This document shows positions 24,812 to 34,425 of a stretch of DNA of 64,000 nucleotides, piece after piece. Source of the DNA: Alcaligenaceae bacterium SAGV5 (GTDB lineage Bacteria; Pseudomonadota; Gammaproteobacteria; Burkholderiales; Burkholderiaceae_B). The stretch lies in the NCBI GenBank assembly GCA_009360345.1, contig SPDP01000002.1, positions 950,058-1,014,057 of the forward strand, read 5' to 3'. Numbering within the stretch: position 1 is the stretch's first letter; every line of letters starts with the position of its first letter. Both the position numbers and the translations under genes were made by a program. A model generated the notes under the pieces. The model was given only the letters and a program-made list of their open reading frames with translations. It was not told the DNA's origin and made no database searches.

Positions 24812-26068
24812 ATGGAAACGACCACAGAGGATCGCATCGAGGCCGGCATGCCGGCCTGGCCGGATACGCTGACGCGCGTGCCGTTCGAGGCGTACCAGAG
24901 CCGTGCGGTGCACGACCTGGAACAGCAGCGCATCTACGAAGGCGCCACCTGGAACTACCTGTGCCTGGAGGCGGAGCTGCGCGAGCCCGGCGACTACGTA
25001 TCCACCTTCATGGGCGCCATGCCGGTGGTGGTGACGCGCGACGCGGACGGTGAACTGTACGGCTTCGAGAACCGGTGCGCGCACCGGGGCGCGCTGATCG
25101 CGCTGGAGAACGCCGGCAACGCCAAGGGCTTTTCCTGCGTCTACCATGCCTGGGCCTACGACCTGCAGGGCAACGTCAAGGGGGTGGCCTTCCAGCACGG
25201 GGTGAACGGCAAGGGCGGCATGCCGGCGGGCTTCGACGCGGGCCGGCACGCGCCGCGCAAGCTGCGCATCGCCGCCACCTGCGGGCTGGTGTTCGGCAGC
25301 CTGAGCGACGACGTCGATCCCATCGAGGAATACATCGGCGAGGACGTGCTGGCGCGCATCCGCCGGCTGCTGGGCGACCGGCCGCTGGAGGTCATCGGCC
25401 GCTACACGCAGATCCTGCCCAACAACTGGAAGCTGTATTTCGAGAACGTCAAGGACTCGTACCACGCGAGCCTGCTGCATCTGTTCCTGACCACGTTCGA
25501 GATCAACCGCCTGACCCAGCGCGGCGGCCTGATCGTCTCGCCCGATGGCGGCAGCCATGTCAGCTACTCGATCATCGACAAGAGCCTCGAAGCCGGGTCG
25601 GAATACAAGGACCAGGAATTGCGGGTCGACAACGAGCATTACCGGCTCCAGGACCCGAGCTTCCTCGACTATGTGGACGAGGTCGGCGACGGCATCACCC
25701 TCCAGATCCTGTCGGTGTTCCCGGGCTTCGTCCTGGGACAGGTCAACAACAGCATGGTCGTGCGCCAGGTGCTGCCCAAGGACATCGACGCCACCGAACT
25801 GAACTGGACCTACCTCGGCTACGCGGACGACACGCCCGAGCTGCGGCGCATGCGGCACCGGCAATTGAACCTGGTCGGGCCGGCGGGACTGGTCTCGATG
25901 GAGGACGGCGCGGTGGGCGGTTTCGTCCAGCGCGGCGTGGGCACGGCCCGGGAATACTCGGCGGTCCTGGAGATGGGGGGCGAAGACACGGCATCGTCCG
26001 ACACCCGCGCCACCGAAGCGTCGGTGCGCGGTTTCTGGAAAGCCTATCGCCGCCACATGGGAGTCTGA
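24812..26068 (+). CDS. Rieske oxygenase large (alpha) subunit, salicylate 5-hydroxylase/anthranilate dioxygenase-like
   Basis: This 418-residue terminal oxygenase subunit has the Rieske 2Fe-2S ligands Cys89, His91, Cys109 and His112, and the mononuclear iron facial triad with His218 and His223 ([10 protein letters not shown], bridging Asp215). The overall pattern ([23 protein letters not shown] and the C-terminal EMGGEDT) resembles NagG-type salicylate 5-hydroxylase and AndAc-type anthranilate dioxygenase, as recalled from those families. Partners are the small subunit and reductase downstream. It hydroxylates an aromatic carboxylate with O2 and NADH-derived electrons; the exact substrate is open. 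Confidence 0.9.
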   Translation: METTTEDRIEAGMPAWPDTLTRVPFEAYQSRAVHDLEQQRIYEGATWNYLCLEAELREPGDYVSTFMGAMPVVVTRDADGELYGFENRCAHRGALIALENAGNAKGFSCVYHAWAYDLQGNVKGVAFQHGVNGKGGMPAGFDAGRHAPRKLRIAATCGLVFGSLSDDVDPIEEYIGEDVLARIRRLLGDRPLEVIGRYTQILPNNWKLYFENVKDSYHASLLHLFLTTFEINRLTQRGGLIVSPDGGSHVSYSIIDKSLEAGSEYKDQELRVDNEHYRLQDPSFLDYVDEVGDGITLQILSVFPGFVLGQVNNSMVVRQVLPKDIDATELNWTYLGYADDTPELRRMRHRQLNLVGPAGLVSMEDGAVGGFVQRGVGTAREYSAVLEMGGEDTASSDTRATEASVRGFWKAYRRHMGV

Positions 26069-26069
26069 C

Positions 26070-26576
26070 ATGGACCAATCGGATGTCAAACAATGGCTGG
26101 ACGCCCGGATGTGCGCGCAGCTTCGCATCGACCGCTTGAACGCCGCCTATGCCCGCTGCATAGACAGCGACGCACTGGAGGCCTGGCCGGATTTCTTCGA
26201 CGAGGGATGCCTGTACACCGTCACGTCCGACGACAACCATCGCCGGGGATTCGTGGGCGGCATCGTCTACGCCGATTCGGTGGGCATGCTGCGCGACCGG
26301 GTGTCGGGCCTGCGGGAGGCCAACATCTATGAAGGCCACCGCTACCGCCACCTGGTCGGCCCCGCCTCGGTGCTGTCGCTGGAGGGCGGCCGGGCTTGCG
26401 CCGAGACGCCGTTCGCCGTCTATCGCATCATGCGCACCGGCCGCACCGACCTGTTCGTGACCGGCCGCTACGTCGACGTGCTGCGCCTGGACGCCGGCGA
26501 CGAGGCGAAAATCGTGGAGCGGCGGGTCGTGTGCGACAGCTCCAGCTTCGATACGCTGCTGGCGATACCGCTATGA
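26070..26576 (+). CDS. Rieske oxygenase small (beta) subunit
   Basis: This 168-residue protein has the SnoaL/NTF2-like cone fold of ring-hydroxylating dioxygenase beta subunits. The early YARCIDSDALEAWPDFF segment and the C-terminal IVERRVVCDSSSFDTLLAIPL-type ending are typical. It is structural and helps shape the alpha3beta3 hexamer. It begins one base after the alpha-subunit stop and overlaps the reductase by ATGA. Confidence 0.9.
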   Translation: MDQSDVKQWLDARMCAQLRIDRLNAAYARCIDSDALEAWPDFFDEGCLYTVTSDDNHRRGFVGGIVYADSVGMLRDRVSGLREANIYEGHRYRHLVGPASVLSLEGGRACAETPFAVYRIMRTGRTDLFVTGRYVDVLRLDAGDEAKIVERRVVCDSSSFDTLLAIPL

Positions 26577-27568
26577 CCTGGGACGTCACCGTCGCGGGGA
26601 CGCCCCATCGTTTTCCCTGCGAGGCGGGGGAGTCGCTGCTCGACGCCGCCGAGCGCGCCGGCTTCGAATTGCCCTATTCCTGCCGCAAAGGCGTGTGCGG
26701 CAACTGCGAGGGTGGGCTGGACAGCGGCGAGGTGGTCGTGGCGGGCGCGGCATGCACGGCCGCCGGACAGGGCATTCTCTATTGCCGGGCCACGCCGTCG
26801 AGCGATGTGACCATACGTCCGTCCTCGATACGCCCGGCCGACCGGTCCGCGCGCAAGCGTGTGCTGGCCAGGATCCACAGGATCGACCGCCTGGCCGACG
26901 ACGTCACGCTGTTGCGGCTGCGCTTTCCGGCGGGGGTGCGGGTACGGTTCCGCGCCGGACAGTATCTCCAGGTCGTGCTGCGGGACGGCCAGCGGCGGCA
27001 GTTCTCGATGGCCAACCCGCCGGGCATCAGCGACGAGGCGCATCTGCATATCCGCCATGTGCCGGGCGGCCATTTCACCGGCGCGATCCTGCCCGGGCTG
27101 GAACGGGGGCAGTCACTGGAGATCGAGCTGCCGTTCGGCGATTTCCATTGGCGCGAGGAGCACGAAGGGCCGATCGTCTTCGTGGCGACCGGCACCGGCT
27201 TCGCGCCCATGGCGTCCATCATCGAGGACATGCTCAAGCGCAAGGTCGAGCGGCCGCTGTCCCTGTACTGGGGCGGGCGCACGCCGCGCCATCTGTACGC
27301 GCTGGAAACCGTGGCCGCCTGGCGCGCCCGCCATGCCGGCCTGCGCTTCGTTCCCGTCCTGTCGGACGAGCCGGCCGGTGCGCTGGACGGCGCGCGGGCC
27401 GGGATGGTCCACCGGGCCGTACTGGAAGACTTTCCCGATCTTTCCACGGCGCACGTCTACGCGTGCGGTTCGCCGGCCATGATCGCCGCGGCTCGCAGCG
27501 AGTTCGCCGCGCACGCCGGGTTGCCGCCCGCGCACTTCTTCAGCGACGCTTTCGTCGTGGGGCCGTGA
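26573..27568 (+). CDS. Oxygenase reductase (2Fe-2S ferredoxin, FAD, NAD domains)
   Basis: This 331-residue class IB-type reductase has Cys37, Cys42, Cys45 and Cys71 binding a plant-type 2Fe-2S cluster, the FAD motif RQFSMANPP near residue 140, and the NAD-binding VATGTGFAPM near residue 200. It moves electrons from NADH to the Rieske subunit. Because the ferredoxin domain is fused, no separate ferredoxin is needed. The ATG at 26573 overlaps the beta-subunit stop. Confidence 0.92.
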   Translation: MTWDVTVAGTPHRFPCEAGESLLDAAERAGFELPYSCRKGVCGNCEGGLDSGEVVVAGAACTAAGQGILYCRATPSSDVTIRPSSIRPADRSARKRVLARIHRIDRLADDVTLLRLRFPAGVRVRFRAGQYLQVVLRDGQRRQFSMANPPGISDEAHLHIRHVPGGHFTGAILPGLERGQSLEIELPFGDFHWREEHEGPIVFVATGTGFAPMASIIEDMLKRKVERPLSLYWGGRTPRHLYALETVAAWRARHAGLRFVPVLSDEPAGALDGARAGMVHRAVLEDFPDLSTAHVYACGSPAMIAAARSEFAAHAGLPPAHFFSDAFVVGP

Positions 27569-27583
27569 GCGGCGGCCTTGTTT

Positions 27584-27611
27584 TTGTTACTCGAAAATGA
27601 ATTGTCATAAT
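27584..27611 (+). promoter_or_regulatory. Candidate promoter of the CYTH-CHAD gene
   Basis: TTGTTA (27584-27589) and CATAAT (27606-27611) are 16 bp apart in a locally AT-rich gap, 36 bp upstream of the next ATG. Confidence 0.45.
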
Positions 27612-27647
27612 CTGGAGCAGGGCTGAGCGCTACCATTGGGAATTCTC

Positions 27648-29258
27648 ATGCTCGCGGCCGATCTGCTCCCGATGGTAGAACAAGAACTCAAGTTTTCCGT
27701 CCCCTCCGCCGCTCACAAGGCCGTCGCCGGTCAGTTCGCTTCCCTGTCATCCGCGCCCCGCATGCATCTGCGCGCGATGTATTTCGACACGCCCGACAGG
27801 CAGCTCGCCCGCCAGCGGGCGGCGATCCGGCTGCGCCAGGAAGGCCGCACGTGGGTGCAGACCTTCAAGATGGCGGGCGCCGACGTCATGTCGCGCGTGG
27901 AGTTGAACCATCCCAGTCCCGGCCGGGCCCTGGACCTGTCCGTCTATGCCGGTACGCCGGCCGAAGCGGTGCTGGCCGGACTGACCGCCGAACTGGTCGT
28001 GCGCTACGAGACCGACGTCTGGCGCCGGGCGGTGGCGGTGCGTACCCGCGCGGGCACGGTGGAAGCGGCCTACGATGTGGGTACGATCCGGGCGCAGGGG
28101 CTGGAGCTGCCGGTGTGCGAGCTGGAGTTCGAACTGGTGTCCGGGCGGCCCCAGGCGCTGTTCATCGTGGCCGGCCGCTGGCTGGCCCGGCACGGCCTGG
28201 TGCTGGACCTGCGGAGCAAGGCCGAGCGTGGCGACGGGCTGGCCAACGCGGCGGCGCGGATCGCCGCGGCGCCGCTGGACGAGCGCCCGCAGGTCAGGGA
28301 AGCGGAGATCGCCGCGTTCTGGGGGCCGCGCTTCGCCGCCGGGATCGAGCTCGGCCAGGACGAAGCGCCCGACCGGGCGCTGGCCGCGATGACCGCCGAA
28401 TGCTTCGAACAGATCGCCCGCAACGCGGCGCCGCTGGCCGCTGCCGACGCGCCTCCCGGGGTGCGGCTGGGGGGCGCCGAACACGTGCATCAATTGCGCG
28501 TCGGCATGCGCAGGCTGCGCTCGGCATGGAAGCTGCTGGACGGAAATGCCGAGCTGCCTCCGGCCGGACTGCGGGACGGCGCGCGCAGGCATTTTTCCGA
28601 CTTTGGCCGGGTCCGCGACCAGGACGTCATGGGCGGCGCGGTCTTGTCCGCTTTGGTCGATGCCGGCATGCCGCCCCTGCAATGGCAGCCAGAGGCCGGG
28701 ACCGACGCGGCCACGCTGGCGGCGTCGGTGGACTTCCAGTCCTGGTTGCTGGGCCTTCTGGCCTGGAACGTGGGGATACGCGAGCCGGCTCCCGGCCTGC
28801 CCATGGCCGGCGGGCTGCCGTCGGCCGAGCCCGCCGCGGCACCGGAGCCCGGGCGCCCCGTCCGCCTCGCGCGCGCGGTGACGCCTCGCCTGCGGAAGTG
28901 GCACGGCCGGCTGGTGCGCGACGGACGGCATTTCGTGCGCCTGGAGGACGAGCGCCGCCACGCCCTGCGCAAGCTGGCCAAGCGCCTGCGCTACGGACTG
29001 GCATTGTCGGCGCCTTTGTACCGCGCCGCGCGCGTGCGCGCCTATCGCAAGAAGCTCTCGGCGCTGCAGGACATCCTGGGCGAGATCAACGATCTGGTCG
29101 TGGCGCGCACGCACTATGCCTCGCTGGCCGACGCGCATTCCCAGGCCTGGTTCGCGCTGGGATGGATCGCGGCCCGGCTGCGCGAGCTGGAGGTCCAGGC
29201 CGAGGCGGCCTTTGGCGCGCTGGCCGAGGCCCGGCTGCCCTGGAAGCCCCGGCGGTGA
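27648..29258 (+). CDS. CYTH and CHAD domain protein
   Basis: This 536-residue cytosolic protein has an N-terminal CYTH domain (EQELKFSV at about residues 10-17, the EXEXK-like metal/phosphate site) and a C-terminal CHAD domain with HQLRVGMRRLRSAWKLL near residue 283. CYTH enzymes hydrolyse tripolyphosphate or form adenylate-like bonds; CHAD helices bind polyphosphate. The combination suggests polyphosphate or inorganic triphosphate metabolism. ATG 27648 and ATG 27672 are both possible starts; neither has a strong ribosome site. It is monocistronic and unrelated to the oxygenase operon before it. Confidence 0.87.
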   Translation: MLAADLLPMVEQELKFSVPSAAHKAVAGQFASLSSAPRMHLRAMYFDTPDRQLARQRAAIRLRQEGRTWVQTFKMAGADVMSRVELNHPSPGRALDLSVYAGTPAEAVLAGLTAELVVRYETDVWRRAVAVRTRAGTVEAAYDVGTIRAQGLELPVCELEFELVSGRPQALFIVAGRWLARHGLVLDLRSKAERGDGLANAAARIAAAPLDERPQVREAEIAAFWGPRFAAGIELGQDEAPDRALAAMTAECFEQIARNAAPLAAADAPPGVRLGGAEHVHQLRVGMRRLRSAWKLLDGNAELPPAGLRDGARRHFSDFGRVRDQDVMGGAVLSALVDAGMPPLQWQPEAGTDAATLAASVDFQSWLLGLLAWNVGIREPAPGLPMAGGLPSAEPAAAPEPGRPVRLARAVTPRLRKWHGRLVRDGRHFVRLEDERRHALRKLAKRLRYGLALSAPLYRAARVRAYRKKLSALQDILGEINDLVVARTHYASLADAHSQAWFALGWIAARLRELEVQAEAAFGALAEARLPWKPRR

Positions 29259-29289
29259 ACGCGCGGGCCGCGGGCCCGGGCGTTGCGCG

Positions 29290-30195
29290 CTATGCCGTGC
29301 CGGGGGACATCCGCGCAGCCTCGTCCCGCAGCAAGGCCAGGAAATACTCCGCCGCCGGCGTCGCCGGTATCTCCTGGTTCCAGACGGCGACCAGGTCGCG
29401 CCGCAGGCACAGCTCCGGCAGGGGCAGCACGGCAAGGTCCGGATAGTGGCGCAGCACGGAGTCCGGCAACAGTGTCAGGAAGCGGCCCTTGCGCAGCAGC
29501 TCCGCGGTACACGGAATGGAGACCCCCTGCACGGTGGCCGTGGGCGCCGGTAGTTCCAGTTGCTTGAACAACGCCACCAGATGCGGCCGGAGTACGCCGT
29601 TCTGCGGCGGCAGCACCCAGGGATAGTCCCGCAGGCGCGGCAGGCATGAGCGGCCCGGCAGTTCCCGCAATGGGTGGTCGGGCGCCAGGGCGACATGGAA
29701 GGGGTCGGCCATCAGCCGGCAATGGGCCAGCGCCGCCGGCAGTTCCAGGTTGGTGAGCATGGTCACCGCCATGTCCAGGCGCCCCTCGCGCACGCTCATG
29801 ACCAGCGGGTGGTACAGCCCTTCTTCCACGAAGACCTGCATGCCCGGGCGTTCGCCGTACAGCCTGAGCAGCGTGCGCGGCAGCAGCGAGGCCGACGCCC
29901 CGGCGCCGCAGCCCACGCGCACGACACCGATGTGCGCGCTCTTGAGCGCGTCCAGTTCTTCCTGCGCCGCGGCGAATTGCATGTCGATCGCCCGCACGTA
30001 GGGCAGCAGCGTATGCGCGTAGACCGTCGGCGCCACGCCCCAGGCGTGGCGGGTGAACAGTGCCATGCCCAGCGACTGTTCGAGCTGGCGCAGGCTCTTG
30101 CTCAGGGCGGGCTGCGACATGCCCAGCGCCCGGCCGGCCTTGCCCAGCGACCGGTGTTCGTACACCGCGAGAAAATGCTGCAGCTTGGCGTCCAT
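29290..30195 (-). CDS. LysR-family transcriptional regulator
   Basis: This 301-residue LysR protein has its helix-turn-helix at about residues 14-38 (HRSLGKAGRALGMSQPALSK). It is close in style to the CbbR/GbpR group by the SQPALSKSLRQLE recognition helix. It is divergent from the alpha/beta hydrolase/Bug pair with 122 bp between starts, and the ATATCC/GGTTAT dyad near 30207 could be a binding site. It probably controls that pair. Confidence 0.85.
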   Translation of the reverse strand: MDAKLQHFLAVYEHRSLGKAGRALGMSQPALSKSLRQLEQSLGMALFTRHAWGVAPTVYAHTLLPYVRAIDMQFAAAQEELDALKSAHIGVVRVGCGAGASASLLPRTLLRLYGERPGMQVFVEEGLYHPLVMSVREGRLDMAVTMLTNLELPAALAHCRLMADPFHVALAPDHPLRELPGRSCLPRLRDYPWVLPPQNGVLRPHLVALFKQLELPAPTATVQGVSIPCTAELLRKGRFLTLLPDSVLRHYPDLAVLPLPELCLRRDLVAVWNQEIPATPAAEYFLALLRDEAARMSPGTA

Positions 30196-30317
30196 GCACG
30201 CCCCATATCCATTGGTTATGACTGAGGTAGCCCAAAGCCATCTAGCAGGCCGCTCCAGGACATGCATAGAATGGGCTTCCACCAAGGTTTCCCATCTTTT
30301 CGAGGGTCGCGACACCC

Positions 30318-31133
30318 ATGCATCAAGGATATCAGCTCACCTCCGGCACGCCCCGGATCGCCTACGAGTCGCACGGCCAGGGCGAGCCCATCGTGTTCGT
30401 GCACGGCGTGGGGGGCAACCTGGACAACTGGCGGGACCAGCTGGAGCATTTCGGCCGCGATCATCGCGCCGTGGCACTGGACCTGCGCGGCTACGGCCAT
30501 AGCGACGACATCCCCGGCACCCTGGACTTCCACGATTTCGCCGCCGACGTGCTGGCGGTCATGGACACGCTGGGCCTGGCGCGCGCGCCGCTGGTGGGGC
30601 TGTCCATGGGGGGCCTGGTGATCCAGTCCGTCTATGCGCGCGCACCCGAGCGGGTCAGCGCCCTGGTGCTGGCCGCCTGCCGGCCGGCGGACGCGCCCGT
30701 GGCCCATGGCGAACAGTTCGCCCGCGACCGCCTGGCGCCCCTGGAGTCCGAGCGGCCCCGGCAGGCGCTGGCCGACAGCCTGCTGCCCAAGCTGATGGGG
30801 CCCGCCACGGCGCCCGACGTCGTGGCCCGCCTGCGCGACAGCCTGATGCGCCTGCGACTGGACCAGTACCGCCAGATCGTGCCGGTGCGCACACAGTTGC
30901 CGCCTTATCTGGCGCTTGCCGACATCCGCGTGCCCACGCTGGTGTTGGGCGGGAGGCAGGACCAGCTCGCGCCGGTCGAACAGATGCAGGCCATCGCCCG
31001 GGCCATCGCCGGCAGCGAGCTGGACATCTTCGAGGACTGCGGCCACTTCCTGAACATCGAGCAGGCCGCGGCCTTCAACGCGCGCCTGCGCGCATTCCTG
31101 GATGCCTTGGCCGGGCGCGCGCCGTCCGCCTGA
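30318..31133 (+). CDS. Alpha/beta hydrolase (enol-lactonase-like)
   Basis: This 271-residue alpha/beta hydrolase has the oxyanion motif VHGVGGNLDNW (about residues 28-38), the nucleophile elbow GLSMGG (Ser near residue 96), an acidic residue in GGRQDQLAPV and the histidine in DCGHFLN. Length and motifs fit 3-oxoadipate enol-lactonase or deformylase-like hydrolases (NicD type), but no beta-ketoadipate genes are present. It is followed after 35 bp by a Bug gene, suggesting a hydrolytic step on an imported carboxylate. Confidence 0.85.
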   Translation: MHQGYQLTSGTPRIAYESHGQGEPIVFVHGVGGNLDNWRDQLEHFGRDHRAVALDLRGYGHSDDIPGTLDFHDFAADVLAVMDTLGLARAPLVGLSMGGLVIQSVYARAPERVSALVLAACRPADAPVAHGEQFARDRLAPLESERPRQALADSLLPKLMGPATAPDVVARLRDSLMRLRLDQYRQIVPVRTQLPPYLALADIRVPTLVLGGRQDQLAPVEQMQAIARAIAGSELDIFEDCGHFLNIEQAAAFNARLRAFLDALAGRAPSA

Positions 31134-31168
31134 ATCCGCCGTTCCACCCTTGGAGCTGGAGTCTTCCC

Positions 31169-32173
31169 ATGTTCATCGCAAGATCGTTTTTCGCAGGAAC
31201 ATCGTCGTTGCTCGCCGCCGTGGCCACGCTGTGGCTGGCGGCCGTCGCGCCCATGGCGGCGCACGCGCAGGCCGGGTATCCGGACAGGCCGGTCAAGCTG
31301 CTGGTGCCTTATCCGCCCGGTGGCGCCATGGACCTGGTGGGCCGCATCCTGGCCAAGGACTTCTCCGAGCGCACCGGCCAGCCCATGGTGGTCGAGAACA
31401 AGCCTGGCGCCGCCACGATCATCGCCGCCACCGCCCTGGCCGGGGCCGCGCCGGATGGCTACACGCTGATGCTGGCGCCCAACTCCACGCTGACCATCAT
31501 TCCCCAGCTCTACGCCAAGCTGCCGTTCGACGTGAAGCGCCTGGAAGCGGTGGCGCTGGTGGGAACCAACCAGATGGTGTTTTCCACCAGCGGCGGCAGT
31601 GGCCTGAATGATCTGGCGGCGTTGGTGGACAAGGCGCGAGGGGCGCCCGGGAGCGTCTCGTACGGCTCGTTCGGCAATGGCAACATCACCCATCTGCTGG
31701 GCGAACTGCTCAACCAGGCGGCGGGCATCTCCATGCTGCACGTCCCTTACCAGGGGGCGGCACCGGCCATGAGCAGCCTGCTGGGCGGCAACATCACGGC
31801 CACCTTCGACACCGTCACCAACGTGGCGCCCCAGGTGCAGGCGGGCAAGCTGCGCGCGCTGGCCGTTACCGGCCGGCAGCGCAGTCCGCTGCTGCCGGAC
31901 ACGCCCACCTTCGCCGAGCGCGGCTATCCGGCCCTGGCCGCCGTGGACAGCTGGGTCGGCCTGCTCGCGCCCGCGGGCATGGATGCCCGCGCCAGGGCCA
32001 GGCTGGACGCGCACCTGAACCGCATCCTGCGCGATCCGGCCTTCGTCAGGCAATTGAACGAGCGCGGCTTCGACGTGCCCGGCGTCGATGCCGCGGCGTT
32101 GGCGCGGCAGGTCGAGGAAGAGCGCGGCCTGTATCGCCAGGTCATCGACAAGGCGAACATCCGGCTCGATTGA
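31169..32173 (+). CDS. Bug/TctC-family periplasmic substrate-binding protein
   Basis: This 334-residue Bug receptor has a long signal peptide ending AHAQ-A near residue 34, and the motifs PYPPGGAMDLVGR and NKPGAATIIAA; the second lacks the usual second glycine pair. The Thr-rich TAFD variations suggest a diverged ligand pocket. The gene is co-transcribed with the hydrolase and convergent with tyrB. Confidence 0.88.
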   Translation: MFIARSFFAGTSSLLAAVATLWLAAVAPMAAHAQAGYPDRPVKLLVPYPPGGAMDLVGRILAKDFSERTGQPMVVENKPGAATIIAATALAGAAPDGYTLMLAPNSTLTIIPQLYAKLPFDVKRLEAVALVGTNQMVFSTSGGSGLNDLAALVDKARGAPGSVSYGSFGNGNITHLLGELLNQAAGISMLHVPYQGAAPAMSSLLGGNITATFDTVTNVAPQVQAGKLRALAVTGRQRSPLLPDTPTFAERGYPALAAVDSWVGLLAPAGMDARARARLDAHLNRILRDPAFVRQLNERGFDVPGVDAAALARQVEEERGLYRQVIDKANIRLD

Positions 32174-32194
32174 GCCGCGCCGCGCCAGCCTGGA

Positions 32195-33385
32195 TCAGGC
32201 CAGGACCTTGGCCATGGACGCGGCCACGTAGTCCAGGTTGGCCTCGAACAGTCCGGCCACGCACATGCGGCCGGACTGGATCAGGTACACGCCGAACTCG
32301 TCGCGCAGGCGGTCGACCTGCGCCGGGTTCAGGCCGGTGTAGCTGAACATGCCGCGCTGGTTGACGAAGTAATCCACGTCCAGGTCCGGACGCAGGGCGT
32401 GCAGGCGGTCGCGCAGGCCCCTGCGCATGGCATGGATGCGCGTGCGCATCTGCGCCACTTCACCTTTCCATTCCTCGCGCAGCGCGGGGTCGTTCAGCAG
32501 GGTGCTGACCACGCGGCTGCCGAACAGCGCCGGGCTGGAGTAGTTCTTGCGCACCGTGGCCTGGAGCTGGCCCAGCACGCGGCCGGCCTCGTCGGCGGTC
32601 GGGCAGACCACCGACAGCCCGCCCACGCGTTCGCCGTACAGCGACATGTTCTTCGAGAACGAATTGCCCACCAGCATGGCGATGCCGCGGTCGGCCGTCT
32701 CGCGAACGACCCAGGCGTCCTCTTCCAGGCCGTCGCCGAAGCCTTGGTAGGCCATGTCGAAGAACGGGATGGCATTGCGGGCGACCAGCACGTCGATGAG
32801 CTTGAGCCATTGCTCGCGCGTCGGATCGATGCCCGTCGGGTTGTGGCAGCAAGGCTGGAGCAGCACGATGCTGCGCTCGGTCAGCGTCTCGAACGCGGCG
32901 AGCATCTCGTCGAAGCGGATGCCGTGGGTGGCCGCATCGTAGTAGGGGAAGGCGTGCATCGGAAAGCCCGCGCCGCCCAGGATGTTGTAGTGGTTCTCCC
33001 AGGTCGGATCGCTGATCCAGATCTCGCTGCCGGGGAAGTGCGCCTTCAGGAAATCGGCGCCCACCTTGAGCGCGCCCGAGCCGCCCAGGGTATGGATGGT
33101 CGCCACCCGGCCCTCGGCCACGGCGCGGTGCCCGGCGCCCAGCACGGTTTCCTGGATCGCCTTGCGGTACTGGGCATCGCCCTCCATCGGCAGGTAGACC
33201 GCCGGCACCGAGGTGTCGATGCGGTCGCGGGCCTGGCCCACGCTGCCGAGCACGGGCACCTTGCCGGCGCCGTCGTAGTAGAAGCCGATGCTGAGGTTGA
33301 CCTTGTGCTCGCGCGGGTCTTTCAGGAAGGTCTGCACCAGCGACAGGATGGGGTCGCCGGCATAGCGGGGGACGTGCTCGAACAT
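32195..33385 (-). CDS. tyrB: Aromatic amino-acid aminotransferase (TyrB/AspC family)
   Basis: This 396-residue class I PLP aminotransferase has Lys245 as Schiff-base lysine (NSFSKNMSLYGERVG), NPTG at residues 182-185 and Asp210 for the PLP ring. It converts Tyr, Phe, Trp and Asp with 2-oxoglutarate. Hydroxyphenylpyruvate from Tyr would feed the Hpd enzyme at 54428. It lies downstream of kynB-kynA on the same strand but is separated by a 12-bp hairpin and a repeat element, with a TATAAT box at 33415-33420 (minus strand), so it probably has its own promoter. Confidence 0.92.
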   Translation of the reverse strand: MFEHVPRYAGDPILSLVQTFLKDPREHKVNLSIGFYYDGAGKVPVLGSVGQARDRIDTSVPAVYLPMEGDAQYRKAIQETVLGAGHRAVAEGRVATIHTLGGSGALKVGADFLKAHFPGSEIWISDPTWENHYNILGGAGFPMHAFPYYDAATHGIRFDEMLAAFETLTERSIVLLQPCCHNPTGIDPTREQWLKLIDVLVARNAIPFFDMAYQGFGDGLEEDAWVVRETADRGIAMLVGNSFSKNMSLYGERVGGLSVVCPTADEAGRVLGQLQATVRKNYSSPALFGSRVVSTLLNDPALREEWKGEVAQMRTRIHAMRRGLRDRLHALRPDLDVDYFVNQRGMFSYTGLNPAQVDRLRDEFGVYLIQSGRMCVAGLFEANLDYVAASMAKVLA

Positions 33386-33419
33386 GGAACGATTTTCCTT
33401 GGAACTGTTGATCGATTAT

Positions 33420-33446
33420 AGAGTGGCGCTTTTCAAGCGCCGCTCT
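33420..33446. terminator. 12-bp hairpin between kynA and tyrB
   Basis: AGAGTGGCGCTT (33420-33431) pairs with AAGCGCCGCTCT (33435-33446), one G-T pair, with a TTC loop. On the minus strand it follows the kyn operon and abuts the TATAAT at 33415-33420. It may terminate kyn transcripts or shape the tyrB promoter. Confidence 0.6.
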
Positions 33447-33530
33447 ACCCAGGGCACAGCGGATCCGGCTCCGCCGGTCCGACAGTGCCGCCCCCTGGGG
33501 GGCGCGCGTCAGCGCGTAGGGGGGCTACAA
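33444..33530. repeat. Interspersed palindromic element, copy at kynA 3' end
   Basis: Shares 42 identical bases (33489-33530) with the copy at 54392-54433, plus a more diverged stem region built on GGATCCGGC and GCCGGTCC. The identical block runs into the last codon and stop of kynA (TTG TAG on the minus strand). It probably also acts as a hairpin terminator. Confidence 0.85.
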
Positions 33531-34379
33531 ACTCGTTCTCATCTGCCAGAGCTCGGGGAACAGGACCACTTCCAGCATCTTGCGCAGGTAACTGACGCCG
33601 GCCGTGCCGCCGGTTCCGCGCTTGAAGCCGATCACGCGTTCCACCGTCGTCACGTGGCGGAAACGCCATTGGCGGAAGGCGTCTTCCAGGTCGACGAGTT
33701 TCTCGGCCAGCGCGTACAGGTCCCAGCAGGCATCCGGGTCGGCGTAGACCTTCAGCCAGGCGGCTTCGACCGAAGCGTCGTATTGCGTGGGCAGGGTCCA
33801 GTCCCGCGCGAGGCGCTCCGGCGCGATGGCGAATCCGCGCCGGGCCATCAGCATCAGGCTTTCGTCGTACAGCGAAGGCGCCGCCAGCGCGGCTTGCACC
33901 AGCGCCTTGCGCTCGGGATGGTGGGCATGCGGCGCCACCATCGCGGCGTTCTTGTTGCCCAGCACGAACTCGATCTGCCGGTACTGGAAGGACTGGAAGC
34001 CCGACGAACTGCCCAGGTAGGGGCGGAACTTGGTGTATTCCGATGGCGTCATGGTGGACAGCACCGTCCAGGCATGGACCAGCTGCTCCATGATGCGCGA
34101 GACGCGCGCCAGCATCTTCAGGGCCGGCTCCACTTCGCTGCGCTGGATGCACGCACGGGCCGCGAACAGCTCGTGCAGCATCAGCTTCATCCAGAGTTCG
34201 CTGGTCTGGTGCTGGATGATGAACAACATTTCGTTGTGGTCGGGCGACAGCGGATGCTGGGCGCCCAGCAACTGGTCGAGGCCGAGGTAGTCGCCATAGC
34301 TCATGGACTTGGAGAAATCCATCTGCGCGCTGTACCACGAGGAGGGAGAGGCTTCGCTGTCTTGCCTGGGGGCAGTCAT
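33525..34379 (-). CDS. kynA: Tryptophan 2,3-dioxygenase
   Basis: This 284-residue heme dioxygenase opens the indole ring of L-Trp to N-formylkynurenine. His57 in [12 protein letters not shown] is the active-site base, and the heme-binding His lies in [14 protein letters not shown] near residue 240, followed by GTGGTAG. Length matches bacterial TDO. Second gene of kynB-kynA, 46 bp after kynB. Its last codon and stop come from a repeat element. No kynureninase gene (kynU) is in the window. Confidence 0.96.
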   Translation of the reverse strand: MTAPRQDSEASPSSWYSAQMDFSKSMSYGDYLGLDQLLGAQHPLSPDHNEMLFIIQHQTSELWMKLMLHELFAARACIQRSEVEPALKMLARVSRIMEQLVHAWTVLSTMTPSEYTKFRPYLGSSSGFQSFQYRQIEFVLGNKNAAMVAPHAHHPERKALVQAALAAPSLYDESLMLMARRGFAIAPERLARDWTLPTQYDASVEAAWLKVYADPDACWDLYALAEKLVDLEDAFRQWRFRHVTTVERVIGFKRGTGGTAGVSYLRKMLEVVLFPELWQMRTSL

Positions 34380-34425
34380 GGAGGAACGTCCTGGACGATG
34401 GGTCGTTGAAACGGAGATGGAGGAG

